NCBI GenBank assembly: GCA_034096865.1
Contig: JAWQFJ010014554.1
Location: forward strand, 17,501-37,500
Length of the DNA stretch: 20,000 bases
Direction: 5' to 3'
Origin: Theodoxus fluviatilis
Lineage: Eukaryota > Mollusca > Gastropoda > Cycloneritida > Neritidae
How positions within the stretch are numbered: position 1 is the stretch's first letter; each line of letters starts with the position of its first letter. The position numbers and the translations under genes are program-made. The notes beneath the pieces are model-generated. The model ran no database searches and was not told the origin of the DNA. It was given only the letters and a program-made list of their open reading frames with translations. Positions 1 through 9,336 of the stretch are shown piece after piece.

Positions 1-1810
1 TACTGAGTGAGTACTGAAACAGACGTTGTAGAATGGGTATGTATAAGTGATGGGAACTGAAACAGACGTTGTAGAATGGGTATGTATAAGTGATAAAAAC
101 TGAAACAGACGTTGTAGAATGGGTATGTATAAGTGATAAAAACTGAGACAGACGTTGCAGAATGGGTATGCATGAGTGATGGGAACTGAACCAGACTTTG
201 TAGAATGGGTATGTGTAAGTGATGGGAACTGAACCAGACTTTGTAGAATGGGTATGTGTAAGTGATGGGAACTGAGACAGACGTTGCAGAATGGGTATGT
301 ATAAGTGATGGGAACTGAGACAGACGTTGCAGAATGGGTATGTATAAGTGATGGGAACTGAGACAGACGTTGTAGAATGGGTATGTGTAAGTGATGGGAA
401 CTGAAACAGATGTTGTAGAATGGGTATGTGTAAGTGATGGGAACTGAAACAGATGTTGTAGAATGGGTATGTGTAAGTGATGGGAACTGAAATAGACGTT
501 GTAGAATGGGTATGCATGAGTGATGGGAACTGAAACAGACGTTGTAGAATGGGTATGTATAAGTGATGGGAACTGAAACAGACGTTGTAGAATGGGTATG
601 CATGAGTGATGGGAACTGAAACAGACGTTGTAGAATGGGTATGTATAAGTGATGGGAACTGAAACAGACGTTGTAGAATGGGTATGCATGAGTGATGGGA
701 ACTGAAACAGACGTTGTAGAATGGGTATGTATAAGTGATGGGAACTGAAACAGACGTTGTAGAATGGGTATGTATAAGTGATGGGAACTGAAACAGACGT
801 TGTAGAATGGGTATGCATGAGTGATGGGAACTGAAACAGACGTTGTAGAATGGGTATGCATGAGTGATGGGAACTGAAACAGACGTTGTAGAATGGGTAT
901 GTATAAGTAATGGGAACTGAAACAGACGTTGTAGAATGGGTATGTATAAGTGATGGGAACTGAAACAGACGTTGTAGAATGGGTATGTATAAGTGATGGG
1001 AACTGAACAGACGTGTGGAGTAGTGATGGGAACTGAAACAGACGTTGTAGAATGGGTATGTATAAGTGATGGGAACTGAAACAGACGTTGTAGAATGGGT
1101 ATGTATAAGTGATAAAAACTGAAACAGACGTTGTAGAATGGGTATGTATAAGTGATGGGAACTGAGACAGACGTTGTAGAATGGGTATGTATGAGTGATG
1201 GGAACTGAAACAGACGTTGTAGAATGGGTATGTATGAGTGATGGGAACTGAAACAGACGTTGTAGAATGGGTATGCATGAGTGATGGGAACTGAAACAGA
1301 CGTTGTAGAATGGGTATGCATGAGTGATGGGAACTGAAACAGACGTTGTAGAATGGGTATGTGTAAGTGATGGGAACTGAAACAGACGTTGTAGAATGGG
1401 TATGCATGAGTGATGGGAACTGAAACAGACGTTGTAGAATGGGTATGTATAAGTAATGGGAACTGAACCAGACTTTGTAGAATGGGTATGTGTAAGTGAT
1501 GGGAACTGAAATAGACGTTGTAGAATGGGTATGCATGAGTGATGGGAACTGAAACAGACGTTGTAGAATGGGTATGTATAAGTGATAAAAACTGAAACAG
1601 ACGTTGTAGAATGGGTATGTATAAGTAATGGGAACTGAAACAGACGTTGTAGAATGGGTATGTATAAGTGATGGGAACTGAAACAGACGTTGTAGAATGG
1701 GTATGTATAAGTGATGGGAACTGAAACAGACGTTGTAGAATGGGTATGTATAAGTGATGGGAACTGAAACAGACGTTGTAGAATGGGTATGTATAAGTGA
1801 TGGAAACTGA
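1..1810. repeat. 43-bp minisatellite, homogeneous core (about 42 copies)
   Basis: The period is 43 bp, read from the spacing of the conserved core GACGTTGTAGAATGGGTATG. The array is already running at base 1, so it continues beyond the left edge. Copies differ at a few recurring sites. After the core they read GTATAAG, GCATGAG or GTGTAAG, then GATGGG or GATAAAA. The core itself can be ACAGACG, CCAGACTTT or ATAGACG. Variants are interspersed and sometimes paired, as expected from unequal exchange. One unit is shortened to about 30 bp (about 994-1023). The period is not a multiple of 3 and every frame meets stops, so the array is non-coding. Confidence 0.97.
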
Positions 1811-1988
1811 GACAGACGTTGTTGAACAGGTTGTGTTTCTGATGAGTACCGATCAGACGTTGTAGAAGAGATGAATATCAGTGGTACTGAAACATACGTT
1901 GAAGAGTAGGTTGTATATCTGATGAGTGCTACGACATACAGTGCAGAAAAGATGCCTATCTGATGGGTGCTAGGGCCAATATAGCAGA

Positions 1989-2024
<36 letters not shown>

Positions 2025-2300
2025 ATATCTGATGGGTACCAGGACGTACATTGTAGAACAGGGTGTATATCTGGTGAATACTAAGGCAGACGTTTTAGAA
2101 TAGGATTAATATCTTATGAGCACTGATGTAGACGTTGTAGGATGGGTCTGTATATCTACTGAAAACTGAGACATACATTGTAAAATAGGATGTATATCTG
2201 ATGTGAACAGACACATATTGTAGAAAGAGACACGTAACTCTGACAGATACTGAGACACGTTGTAGAATGGATGTGTATATATGGAAGCTACTGAGAGAAA
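1811..2300. repeat. Degenerate right flank of the 43-bp minisatellite (about 11 copies)
   Basis: The same unit continues with heavy divergence. Variants of ACGTTGTAGAATAGG recur every 41-44 bp (for example near 1816, 1857, 1898, 2090, 2131 and 2253), usually followed by GTATATCTGATGGGTACTGA. The flanking copies share TATATCTGATG where the core has TATAAGTGATG. They may therefore preserve an older form of the unit. Small indels and an inserted AT/GT microsatellite break the period. Confidence 0.85.
1989..2024. repeat. (AT)n(GT)n dinucleotide microsatellite
   Basis: About 13 AT dinucleotides are followed directly by about 5 GT dinucleotides, inside one degenerate 43-bp unit. Confidence 0.95.
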
Positions 2301-2301
2301 G

Positions 2302-2541
2302 GACGTTGAGTATTTAGTGGATTGACGTTTCTAGTAACGAGAAGAACGCTGTAGAGTGGGAGTAGGTTAATTGCAGCAAACGGTGCGTAGGGAAACAGAA
2401 GTGTGCAGTGACGTGTTTGACTGGCACGACGGAGCATGGCATATTTGGTGGATTTACGTTTATAGCTGTGAGAGGGACACCGTAGACTGGGCGTGATACA
2501 TGGCGACAAACAACGCCGTGCGAGACAGGGGCGTACATCGA
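2302..2541. repeat. Diverged direct duplication, spacing 131 bp
   Basis: Copy 1 (about 2302-2410) and copy 2 (about 2433-2541) align without a large gap at a constant offset of 131 bp. TATTTAGTGGATTGACGTTT at 2311 matches TATTTGGTGGATTTACGTTT at 2442. GAAGAACGCTGTAGAGTGGG at 2341 matches GAGGGACACCGTAGACTGGG at 2472. GCAGCAAAC at 2373 matches GCGACAAAC at 2503. The CGCTGTAGAGTGGG motif resembles the GTTGTAGAATGGG core of the neighbouring minisatellite. This may be an old three-unit derivative of it (3 x 43 = 129). Confidence 0.75.
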
Positions 2542-3095
2542 CTGCAGGCTTGGGCTAACGGCGGGCCCAGGGTGGTCACAAGGTAAGCGGGGAAGATGCA
2601 GTGCTGTGAGTTCGACACGGGAATCCTCTCCATGAAGCCAAGGCCAGGGAATGTTGCATTATCGGTCTTTTACAACTCCACCAGCCCCTCCCTACCCACC
2701 ACTCCACCTCCACTTCCCAGTCCCCACCCCAAGCCTCCTCACCCCACTCACAGACACCCCACCCCACCCCTCTCTCCTCTCCTCCCTGTGGTGGCTGTCA
2801 CCGCTGACACGGGAAGATGGCAGGCGAACGTGGGTGACGGTATTTTTAGAAGAGTTGTTTATTGCCATAGCAATCATTGGCATTCCCCCAGGTTCCGACA
2901 TCAGCCTCGTCACCCCTCCGCCCGCCACCAGTGCTGGAGTTTCTACCCTTGTGGAATCGGTCGTGCCCCGCCGCATTCTCCACCACAAAGCACTGTAGCT
3001 GGGGAGAAGCAAGGTCACGGCTGTCCTGTGGGAAGAGAGGACTGCTTCAGGCAGTATGGGTGTAGCTGGGACACGTAGAACTGTGACTGTTGGAG
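2542..3095. other. Unique, non-genic stretch with pyrimidine-rich tract
   Basis: No gene is recognised. Bases 2680-2790 are strongly C/T-rich, with several CCCC runs (2757-2769). Short open frames on both strands run through this tract, are proline-rich and look like composition effects. A frame at 2651-2998 contains the hydrophobic string FIAIAIIGIPPG, but no family is recognisable and there is no clear splice context. Confidence 0.6.
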
Positions 3096-3420
3096 GGTGA
3101 CGACGACGACGACGATGATGATGATGATGACGATGACGACGTCGCGGCCATGGCCAATGCCATCGCCGCCGCCGATGATGATGATGACGATGATGACAAT
3201 GACAATGATAATGATAACTATGATGATGATGATGACGACGACGACGACGACGACGACAACGATGATGATGATGATGATGATGACGACGTCGCGGCCATGG
3301 CCATCGCCATCGCCGCCGCCGATGATGATGATGATGATGATGACTATGACAATGACAATGATAATAACTATGATGATGATGATAATGATGATGATGACGA
3401 TGGTGATGATGATGACGAGG
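3096..3420 (+). repeat. (GAY)n triplet repeat encoding an Asp-rich frame
   Basis: The array is GAT/GAC triplets with some AAT/AAC and TAT. It contains two copies of a non-repeat insert at 3141-3173 and 3288-3320, 147 bp (49 codons) apart. In the plus frame running 3087-3443 these inserts read VAAMANAIAAA and VAAMAIAIAAA inside long Asp runs, and the frame closes with TGA at 3441-3443. There is an in-frame TGA at 3084-3086, no ATG at the frame start (only TTG at 3090), and no pyrimidine tract before the nearest AG. A coding exon is therefore not supported by splice or start signals. GAT versus GAC differences are synonymous in this frame, but any GAY microsatellite shows that. Each insert holds the 10-bp palindrome GGCCATGGCC or part of it. 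Most likely this is a triplet microsatellite with an internal segmental duplication. Confidence 0.9.
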
Positions 3421-4254
3421 GAAAGCGGCAACAACAGAAATGAGAACACCAATGACGCAGACGACGATAACAACAATTATGAAATCAAATGGAAAAAGTT
3501 TGAGGGATTTTACTCATTCAGGTAATGTTGTCATGAAAGTTATCTTCACAAGATCTGGCTAAATCCGACCTGAGTGGATTTTACTTTTTGACAGCTGCAT
3601 CACCTCTGTCTACCGGTTTGCTGGCTGTGTCATGGTGGCAGGCTCTCGAAATGTGAGATTCATTGAAGTAGCCACAGTTTTGTCGTGATCCAATTTTCTT
3701 TGGAAATGCCTGCTGGCAGGGATTAAAAAGCCTTCGTTTCCGAAGAAGGACGTAGAGTAGTGGATTCAATGGGGTGATTTTCTCCTAATGTAAGTGGACT
3801 ATGAGTTGATGTTTATGTCGTGAGAACAAGCAGTCTTTGTGCGTATTTGGCAATTTGCAATGGACGGATCCAGTCGTAATCCTGGGATTAGACTGACATG
3901 AGACAGCGTTGGGATGTTCGTCATCGTGTCATCTTCAGTCGACATCGAACGTGGCGTGGGATGATCCATTCCTTTCTGTCATGAGTGTCAGTCCTGTAGG
4001 ACTGACTGTGCCACGTCTGCTTCCACCACACTGCACTGACGATCGCTCCAGCCAGGGAATGTTTTTGTGTGTGACAGTGATGGATTAAGATTGTGTGCTC
4101 AAAAACTCATCTGATACCGCGTCTTTGACATTTCGCCTGGCAAAGAGATTTTCAGATCTGCAACTCTATTTGTGATCCAAACACTATATCTCTGTGATGG
4201 GACTGTTTCAATCTATAGAATCATCTTGAACGGCACTTTTCGATCCTCTGCGTT
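3421..4254. other. Unique, non-genic stretch
   Basis: No gene, repeat family or RNA is recognised. The only structured element seen is a short perfect hairpin at 3989-4004, with stem CAGTCC/GGACTG and loop TGTA. Open frames are short and compositionally unremarkable. Confidence 0.5.
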
Positions 4255-4345
4255 CTCCTCCATTCCTCCCCAGTCCGCTCCATTTACATTCCACTCCAAT
4301 CCATCCCAGTCTATTCCACAACATTCTATTTCCACTCTGGATCAC
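4255..4345. repeat. Degenerate ATTCC/CCATT-like pentamer stretch
   Basis: Imperfect 5-bp motifs of the CCATT, TTCCACT and CCAATC type recur through this stretch (CCATTCC, TCCATTTACATTCC, ACTCCAATCCATCCC, TATTCCAC). It looks like an old pentanucleotide array. No coding signal is seen. Confidence 0.5.
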
Positions 4346-4414
4346 TTTGCTCCGGTGCAATCTATCTCACCCATGAATTGGGGAAAATGGAGGCGAGCAA
4401 TTACGACGAGCGGC

Positions 4415-4592
4415 GTCACCAAAAGCTTTGTTGTTGTCAACAAAGACACAGAAACAAACCATCAAAATACTGGCAAAAAGTGAAGGTGCAGCGCGGAAAG
4501 ATCTCGAGGTCCTATGTGTCACATTTTACACATCAGAGGACAGTCGCTGAAGGAATGGATGCCGCTAAAGGCATGAGGCGATTTTACCCTGG
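4415..4592 (+). repeat. Dispersed low-copy repeat, copy 1
   Basis: This segment aligns with 5060-5215 at an offset of 627-640 bp. Matching blocks are TTGTTGTCAACAAAG (4431) with TCGTCGTCAACAAAG, ACTGGCAAAAAGTGAAGG (4469) with ACTGGCCGAAGTGAAGAA, ACATTTTACACATCAGA (4521) with ACATTTTGCACTTCAGA, and GGAATGGATGC in both. Small indels shift the offset along the match, so this is an ancient copy pair and not a recent duplication. Copy 1 has a perfect 8-bp hairpin at 4426-4445 (CTTTGTTG/CAACAAAG) that copy 2 has lost. The family is unknown. It may be a fragment of a transposable element. The strand shown is arbitrary. Confidence 0.6.
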
Positions 4593-5059
4593 CTGTATCG
4601 CAAGCATCATTGTGGCAGCCAATCACGGCTGGCAATAGTGGAGCACAGGCGTCAGTAGCGCTCTGCCATTGGGATATATTTTTGTCAGTCCGTGTGTGGA
4701 GTGTGGAATTGCCTCGTGTGCGAAGGCCTTTAATACAGACAGAAGGAGAAGTTTAGAGTGGTTTCATCATTCGTGTGACGTATTACAGTGTTTGCTGGCG
4801 GACAAACACACTTCGCATGCAACTTTGCTGAAGCGAGCGTGGCCATTTTGGCAATGCTTTGCTCGTTCCTCTGGGTGGATTTGAAACCGTGAACCCTCGA
4901 CAAGAAATATGCCTGAATGCACTGGACAATGAAACAAGTTCAGCATTGCCAACGTCAGCAAAGTTGCGAGCGATTTGTTTTTGACCACCAGAGTGTTAAC
5001 TCCACTTGAAATGTGCACCACGTGATACACATGGTGAAAGTAGTCTATAGGAGCAAGGC
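4593..5059. other. Unique spacer between the two dispersed-repeat copies
   Basis: No gene or repeat is recognised. There is a plus-strand open frame of 71 codons at 4669-4884 and a minus-strand frame of 109 codons at 4767-5096. Neither has recognisable motifs, and both are within the length expected by chance in a sequence this size. Confidence 0.45.
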
Positions 5060-5215
5060 GTCTGCGTGTGTCGTCGTCAACAAAGCACCATGCCACCAGA
5101 CTACTGGCCGAAGTGAAGAAGTAGCGCTGAAAGTGGTCCTTGTGAGTACATTTTGCACTTCAGACGACTTGTCACAGTAGGAATGGATGCTACCAAGAAC
5201 AGACAGAGGGTAAGG
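5060..5215 (+). repeat. Dispersed low-copy repeat, copy 2
   Basis: Partner of 4415-4592. The clearest shared end block is GGAATGGATGC at 5180 here and 4552 in copy 1. A weaker possible third fragment around 5697-5735 (GACGACTT, then GAGGAATGGAT, then ACAGGACAAA) resembles the 3' half, but it is too short to claim. Confidence 0.6.
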
Positions 5216-5234
5216 TTTCAGAGGGAAAAATATC

Positions 5235-5334
5235 TGTGTGTGTATGCGCGCGCGCGCGTGTGTGTGTGTGTGTGTGTGTGCATGCGTGCGTGTGTTTGTG
5301 TGTGTGCGTGTGCGTGTGCGTGCGTGTGTGTGTT
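5235..5334. repeat. Alternating purine-pyrimidine tract (TG)n(CG)n, Z-DNA-prone
   Basis: Bases 5235-5295 alternate pyrimidine and purine without a break (61 bp). They include a pure GC dinucleotide core at 5246-5258, then TG repeats. After a TTT interruption at 5295-5297 the tract continues as TGCG/TG mixtures. Strict CG plus TG alternation is the classic Z-DNA-forming sequence. Short open frames over it (Cys/Val/Arg on plus, Thr/His on minus) are artefacts. Confidence 0.92.
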
Positions 5335-5769
5335 GTAGGTAGAAGTGTGTTGTTGCTAAAGGAAGTAGTGTATGTCTTGGAACAGATGGAGATAAGATGA
5401 GACAGGCTGAGACAACAGTGTCCCTCGTGTTCTCACGTCCGAACCCCTCGAACAGTGACACCCCGCAGTGGAGTGGAGTGGAGTCAGCTGATGGGAGTGA
5501 CGCCCCACCTGCTCACCTCAGCAAATCCTGGACACCCTCAGGTGTTGACGGAACTCCGGCCTGTAGCTTCAGGTGTGAAAACATGTTTCTCCTTCGGCCT
5601 TCTTACCTCGGATGACGCAAGCGACCGGGACACGCAGTGCACTCCGTGAGGAGTTGTGCATCATGCTGGGCGGGTACTCCACAACAAACCCAGTGACGAC
5701 TTGAGAGGAATGGATTCCCGGACAGGACAAAATGGAATGACCCTGAACCCACAAAACAACAGGTATGCT
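5335..5769. other. Unique, non-genic stretch
   Basis: Nothing recognisable is found. Two overlapping open frames at 5397-5649 have no motif, and their composition gives no reason to call them genes. Confidence 0.45.
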
Positions 5770-6440
5770 TATAACTGCCCAACAAAGAAGGCAAACTCTC
5801 TCCTCTATGAAACTAAATCTGAATTGTTTCAGTTTTTCGATACCAAACGTTTAAAAACAAAAATTATTTGGTACGCTCATTGATGACAATCTGTCTTGGA
5901 TTAGCCAAGCTGATCATATCATTTAAATACTCAGTACTCAGTTGTTTATATTTCAAAAGATTAAAGCATACCTTTCCATGGAAAATAGGAAAATAGTTCA
6001 AGCTGTATACCTCACCCCACATATAAGTTACTGTTTTATTATCTGGGGACATTGTTCTGAAAATATATATTCTTCATTTGAATCATGGAGAGATCTGGAC
6101 GTATTATCATGAATAATTATGAATTGTCTCTAAATGAGATACTCTCCTGTTTGAATGGGATCTTTTTTTAACCCGTGAATGTCTGTTTCAAATGGCCATT
6201 TTAGTACACACAATCTAGACATTGCAATCTCCATCATACCTCCAAGAAATGTTCTCAAGCTGAGGCGATATACGATTCTGTTCATACTCTACATAGCATT
6301 TTCATCTTCCCATGGTACACATGAAAGTATTTCGTAAATCGTTCACTTATCATACTACAAAGATATGGAACTCATTACCTGTTTCTATTCTAGATTAATC
6401 GAATCTTAAGTCATATAAAATATACTTTAAACTCTACCTC
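5770..6440 (+). pseudogene. Non-LTR retrotransposon reverse transcriptase, C-terminal relic
   Basis: Conceptual translation in three successive frames gives the C-terminal part of a LINE-type reverse transcriptase. At about 5791 the frame reads ANSLLYETKS. At 5876-5899 it reads LIDDNLSW, the element-typical (Y)LG-x-x-ID-x-x-L-x-W block. At 6029-6049 it reads YCFIIWG, followed at 6091 by RSGRIIMNNYELSLNEI, at 6156 by WDLFLTRE, at 6232 by PSYLQEMF and at 6366-6380 by WNSLP. These are, in order, the blocks seen downstream of the RT catalytic core in Jockey/CR1/L2-type elements. The copy is dead. It has an in-frame TAA at 5924-5926, further stops, and at least three frame changes (near 5860, 6087 and 6156). 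The catalytic FADD-type region is missing, so this is a 5'-truncated insertion, as target-primed reverse transcription usually leaves. Superfamily assignment beyond LINE is inference. Confidence 0.85.
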
Positions 6441-6582
6441 ACAAACAGTAATGAGGTAGAGGTGTGTGTGTGTGTGTGTGAAAGAGAGAGAGAGCCGATG
6501 GAGTGAAAGATTAAGAGATAGGAAGAGCAAGCATGCAAGCAAGTGAGAGCGAGAGAGCGAGCAAGCAAGCGAGCAAGGGAGC

Positions 6583-6653
<71 letters not shown>

Positions 6654-6757
6654 AGGGAGGGAGGGAGAGTCTGTTTTCAGACGTCTTAATTTGTCATAAT
6701 GTTTTTATTTGGTATCAAGTGTATACCCTCGTTTAATAAAGTCATGGAATTGAATGA
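6441..6757 (+). mobile_element. Probable 3' end of the same retrotransposon, interrupted by microsatellites
   Basis: Downstream of the RT relic, past a TG/GA microsatellite, the AT-rich sequence 6671-6757 contains AATAAA at 6735-6740 and ends in ATGGAATTGAATGAA. Short tandem TGAAT-like ends after a poly(A) signal are typical of several CR1/L2-like LINE 3' termini. The link to the relic is inferred from order, orientation and distance, not from an alignment. Confidence 0.45.
6462..6667. repeat. Compound microsatellite (TG)n, (GA)n, (GGGA)n
   Basis: A TG run occupies 6462-6480 and a short GA run 6484-6493. Degenerate GAGC/AAGC motifs follow, then a pure GA run at about 6586-6647 and a GGGA run to 6667. 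The last 80 bases are all purine. The open frame across it (poly Glu-Arg) is an artefact. Confidence 0.95.
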
Positions 6758-7397
6758 AGCCGATTTCCGGACAGTTGAATCACAGCTGAAGTCCTAGCAC
6801 AAAATGGCTGGCTGTAACGATGATGACTTCGATGCTCGACGTTTCGAATAAATCCCTGCTCGTATATATTCAAACGACTGCCCATTATTTCCCATGACCC
6901 TATAGTATTTTTCCGTACGTTGCTGTTGGAATCAGAGTTCAGCAAGGACTTTTGAAGGATTTTTTTGTCATTTTCAAATAATGAACACCACCCAGGAGTA
7001 TTATTGTCAGCACCAGAGCATTTCGTTTCCAGTGGGGTCCTACGCAGTTCTGTGTGGCGTGTGCGGACTTCTAAGGCAGCTGTCAGTACCGGAGTCGCGT
7101 CCAGTTATGAAGTTCAGTTTGGGGATCTCAAACCAGGGACCTGATGCACCTGATGCTCCCCTACCCCCCTTCCCCTCCCAATGTACTCGTTGACAGTTAT
7201 CACGTCTCGTCTCGCTGCCTCCAGGCCTTCGTCTGTTCCGCCTTCCCAAGTCCCAAGTGTCCCGAGGCTTCCTTTGTTTCCGTGTGCCTTAGCTGTGAGC
7301 ATACACATTTCATGGGGGGCGTCAGTCCATCAGCTCTGGTAGATGTTTCTGGGCGGCATTGGCTTCGATCGTCCTTGTCAACTGGCATCCCTTGGGG
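6758..7397. other. Unique, non-genic stretch
   Basis: No gene is recognised. Overlapping frames of 60-85 codons occur on both strands around 7040-7400, with nothing conserved in any of them. The stretch just before 7398 could hold a 5' extension of the SINE-like copy A, but it does not align convincingly with the region 5' of copy B. Confidence 0.45.
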
Positions 7398-7556
7398 GTA
7401 AGAATAGACCCACCGCGTCTTCCTTCGTGGTTCATCAAAGGCGCATGGCTTGGGAAATCTAGACGTAACGCGCTCTTACCATAGCAACTCTAGTACCTTC
7501 TACGCTCCATGGTCTAGCATAGCCTACAGAGGTTGACAGGTCATAAGCTGAGTTCA
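7398..7556 (+). mobile_element. SINE-like dispersed repeat, copy A
   Basis: This 159-bp segment aligns end to end with 12381-12540 (plus) and with 10791-11015 (minus). Shared landmarks in order are GTAAGAA at the 5' end, a GTTC(A/G)T block about 33 bp in, TGGGAAATC, GCTCTTAC (7472), CTCTAGTA (7489), ATGG-CTA, CATAGCCTACAGAGGTTG, then a TAAGCTGAGTTCATT end. The 3' end runs straight into TTCATTCATTCG repeats, the tail expected of a SINE. The family is not named, and no clear tRNA-type A and B box pair was found, so its promoter origin is open. Confidence 0.75.
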
Positions 7557-7746
7557 TTCATTCGTTCGTTCGTTCTTTCATTCATCCATCCATCCATCCA
7601 TCCATCCATTAATTAATTAATCAATCATTCCATTAATTAATTAATTAATTAATTCTTACATTCATTCATTCAATTATTTATTAATTTATTCGTTACTTCT
7701 TTCATCCACGTATTCATTCATTCATTCATTCATTCATTCATTCATT
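7557..7746. repeat. Mixed tetranucleotide repeat (TTCA/TTCG/ATCC/ATTA), left edge
   Basis: Runs of ATTC, TTCG, ATCC, ATTA and again ATTC follow one another as the 3' tail of SINE-like copy A, and lead into the CTCA array. Confidence 0.95.
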
Positions 7747-8880
7747 CACTCACTCACTCACTCACTCACTCACTCACTCACTCACTCACTCACTCACTCA
7801 CTCACTCACTCACTCACTCACTCACTCACTCACTCACTCACTCACTCACTCACTCACTCACTCACTCACTCACTCACTCACTCACTCACTCACTCACTCA
7901 CTCACTCACTCACTCACTCACTCACTCACTCACTCACTCACTCACTCACTCACTCACTCACTCACTCACTCACTCACTCACTCACTCACTCACTCACTCA
8001 CTCACTCACTCACTCACTCACTCACTCACTCACTCACTCACTCACTCACTCACTCACTCACTCACTCACTCACTCACTCACTCACTCACTCACTCACTCA
8101 CTCACTCACTCACTCACTCACTCACTCACTCACTCACTCACTCACTCACTCACTCACTCACTCACTCACTCACTCACTCACTCACTCACTCACTCACTCA
8201 CTCACTCACTCACTCACTCACTCACTCACTCACTCACTCACTCACTCACTCACTCACTCACTCACTCACTCACTCACTCACTCCTCACTCACTCACTCAC
8301 TCACTCACTCACTCACTCACTCACTCACTCACTCACTCACTCACTCACTCACTCACTCACTCACTCACTCACTCACTCACTCACTCACTCACTCACTCAC
8401 TCACTCACTCACTCACTCACTCACTCACTCACTCACTCACTCACTCACTCACTCACTCACTCACTCACTCACTCACTCACTCACTCACTCACTCACTCAC
8501 TCACTCACTCACTCACTCACTCACTCCACTCACTCACTCACTCACTCACTCACTCACTCACTCACTCACTCACTCACTCACTCACTCACTCACTCACTCA
8601 CTCACTCACTCACTCACTCACTCACTCACTCACTCACTCACTCACTCACTCACTCACTCACTCACTCACTCACTCACTCACTCACTCACTCACTCACTCA
8701 CTCACTCACTCACTCACTCACTCACTCACTCACTCACTCACTCACTCACTCACTCACTCACTCACTCACTCACTCACTCACTCACTCACTCACTCACTCA
8801 CTCACTCACTCACTCACTCACTCACTCACTCACTCACTCACTCACTCACTCACTCACTCACTCACTCACTCACTCACTCA
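7747..8880. repeat. (CTCA)n tetranucleotide array, 1.13 kb, about 283 units
   Basis: Almost perfect CTCA throughout. The only two irregularities I find are single-base length changes: a lost A at 8283-8284 (CTCCTCA) and an extra C near 8526 (CTCCACT). No substitution was noticed. The plus strand has no stop codon in any frame (Leu-Thr-His-Ser) but also no ATG. The minus strand meets TGA every 12 bases in each frame. It is not coding. Confidence 0.98.
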
Positions 8881-9172
8881 TCCATTTATTCATCCATCAT
8901 GCATGCATTCATTCTGTTGTTCATTCATTCTTTCATTCGTTCATTGAGTCATTGAATCATTCTTTATTTAATTATTTAACTCATTCATTCATTCATTCAT
9001 TCATTCATTCATTCACTCTCCCACTCACTCGTTCACTCACTCGTTTACTCGTTCACTCACTCACTCGTTCATTCGTTAATTCATTCACTCGTTAATTCGT
9101 TCACTCGTTTATTATTTCATTCATTCATTCATGCATTCATTCATCCATCCATTCATCTATCTATCCATTCAC
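8881..9172. repeat. Mixed tetranucleotide repeat (ATTC/ATCC/CTCG), right edge
   Basis: ATTC, TTCG, CTCG, ATCC and ATCT motifs, with interruptions such as GCATGCATTC. This mirrors the degenerate left edge of the CTCA array. Confidence 0.93.
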
Positions 9173-9336
9173 TGTCCTCTGGTACGTTCCGTCCTCTCTG
9201 GAGACCGAGGGAGGCTGATGCACACGAAGGGAGAGGTGCCGGTCCCCACAGAGCCTCGGGCTTCCTTCCAAGTCCGGGCAGGCTTCGTCTTGAGATTTGT
9301 CACAACCCATCGTCCCAGACCAATCTCCAGCACTCC
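9173..9336. other. Short unique spacer
   Basis: Nothing is recognised. It is simply open in the same plus frame (from an ATG at 9131) as the following minisatellite. Confidence 0.5.

Noticed and set aside
2651..2998. 115-codon plus frame with a short hydrophobic segment
   Set aside because: The first half is a proline-rich translation of a C/T tract. There is no recognisable domain, and two other overlapping frames are also open.
4172..4638. Overlapping plus frames of 103 and 86 codons
   Set aside because: No motifs. They cover the pentamer stretch and the dispersed repeat, and copy 2 of that repeat does not preserve the frame.
7747..8880. CTCA array as telomeric repeat
   Set aside because: Known animal telomere repeats are TTAGGG-like. 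CTCA/TGAG lacks the G-run, and the array is flanked on both sides by other repeats.
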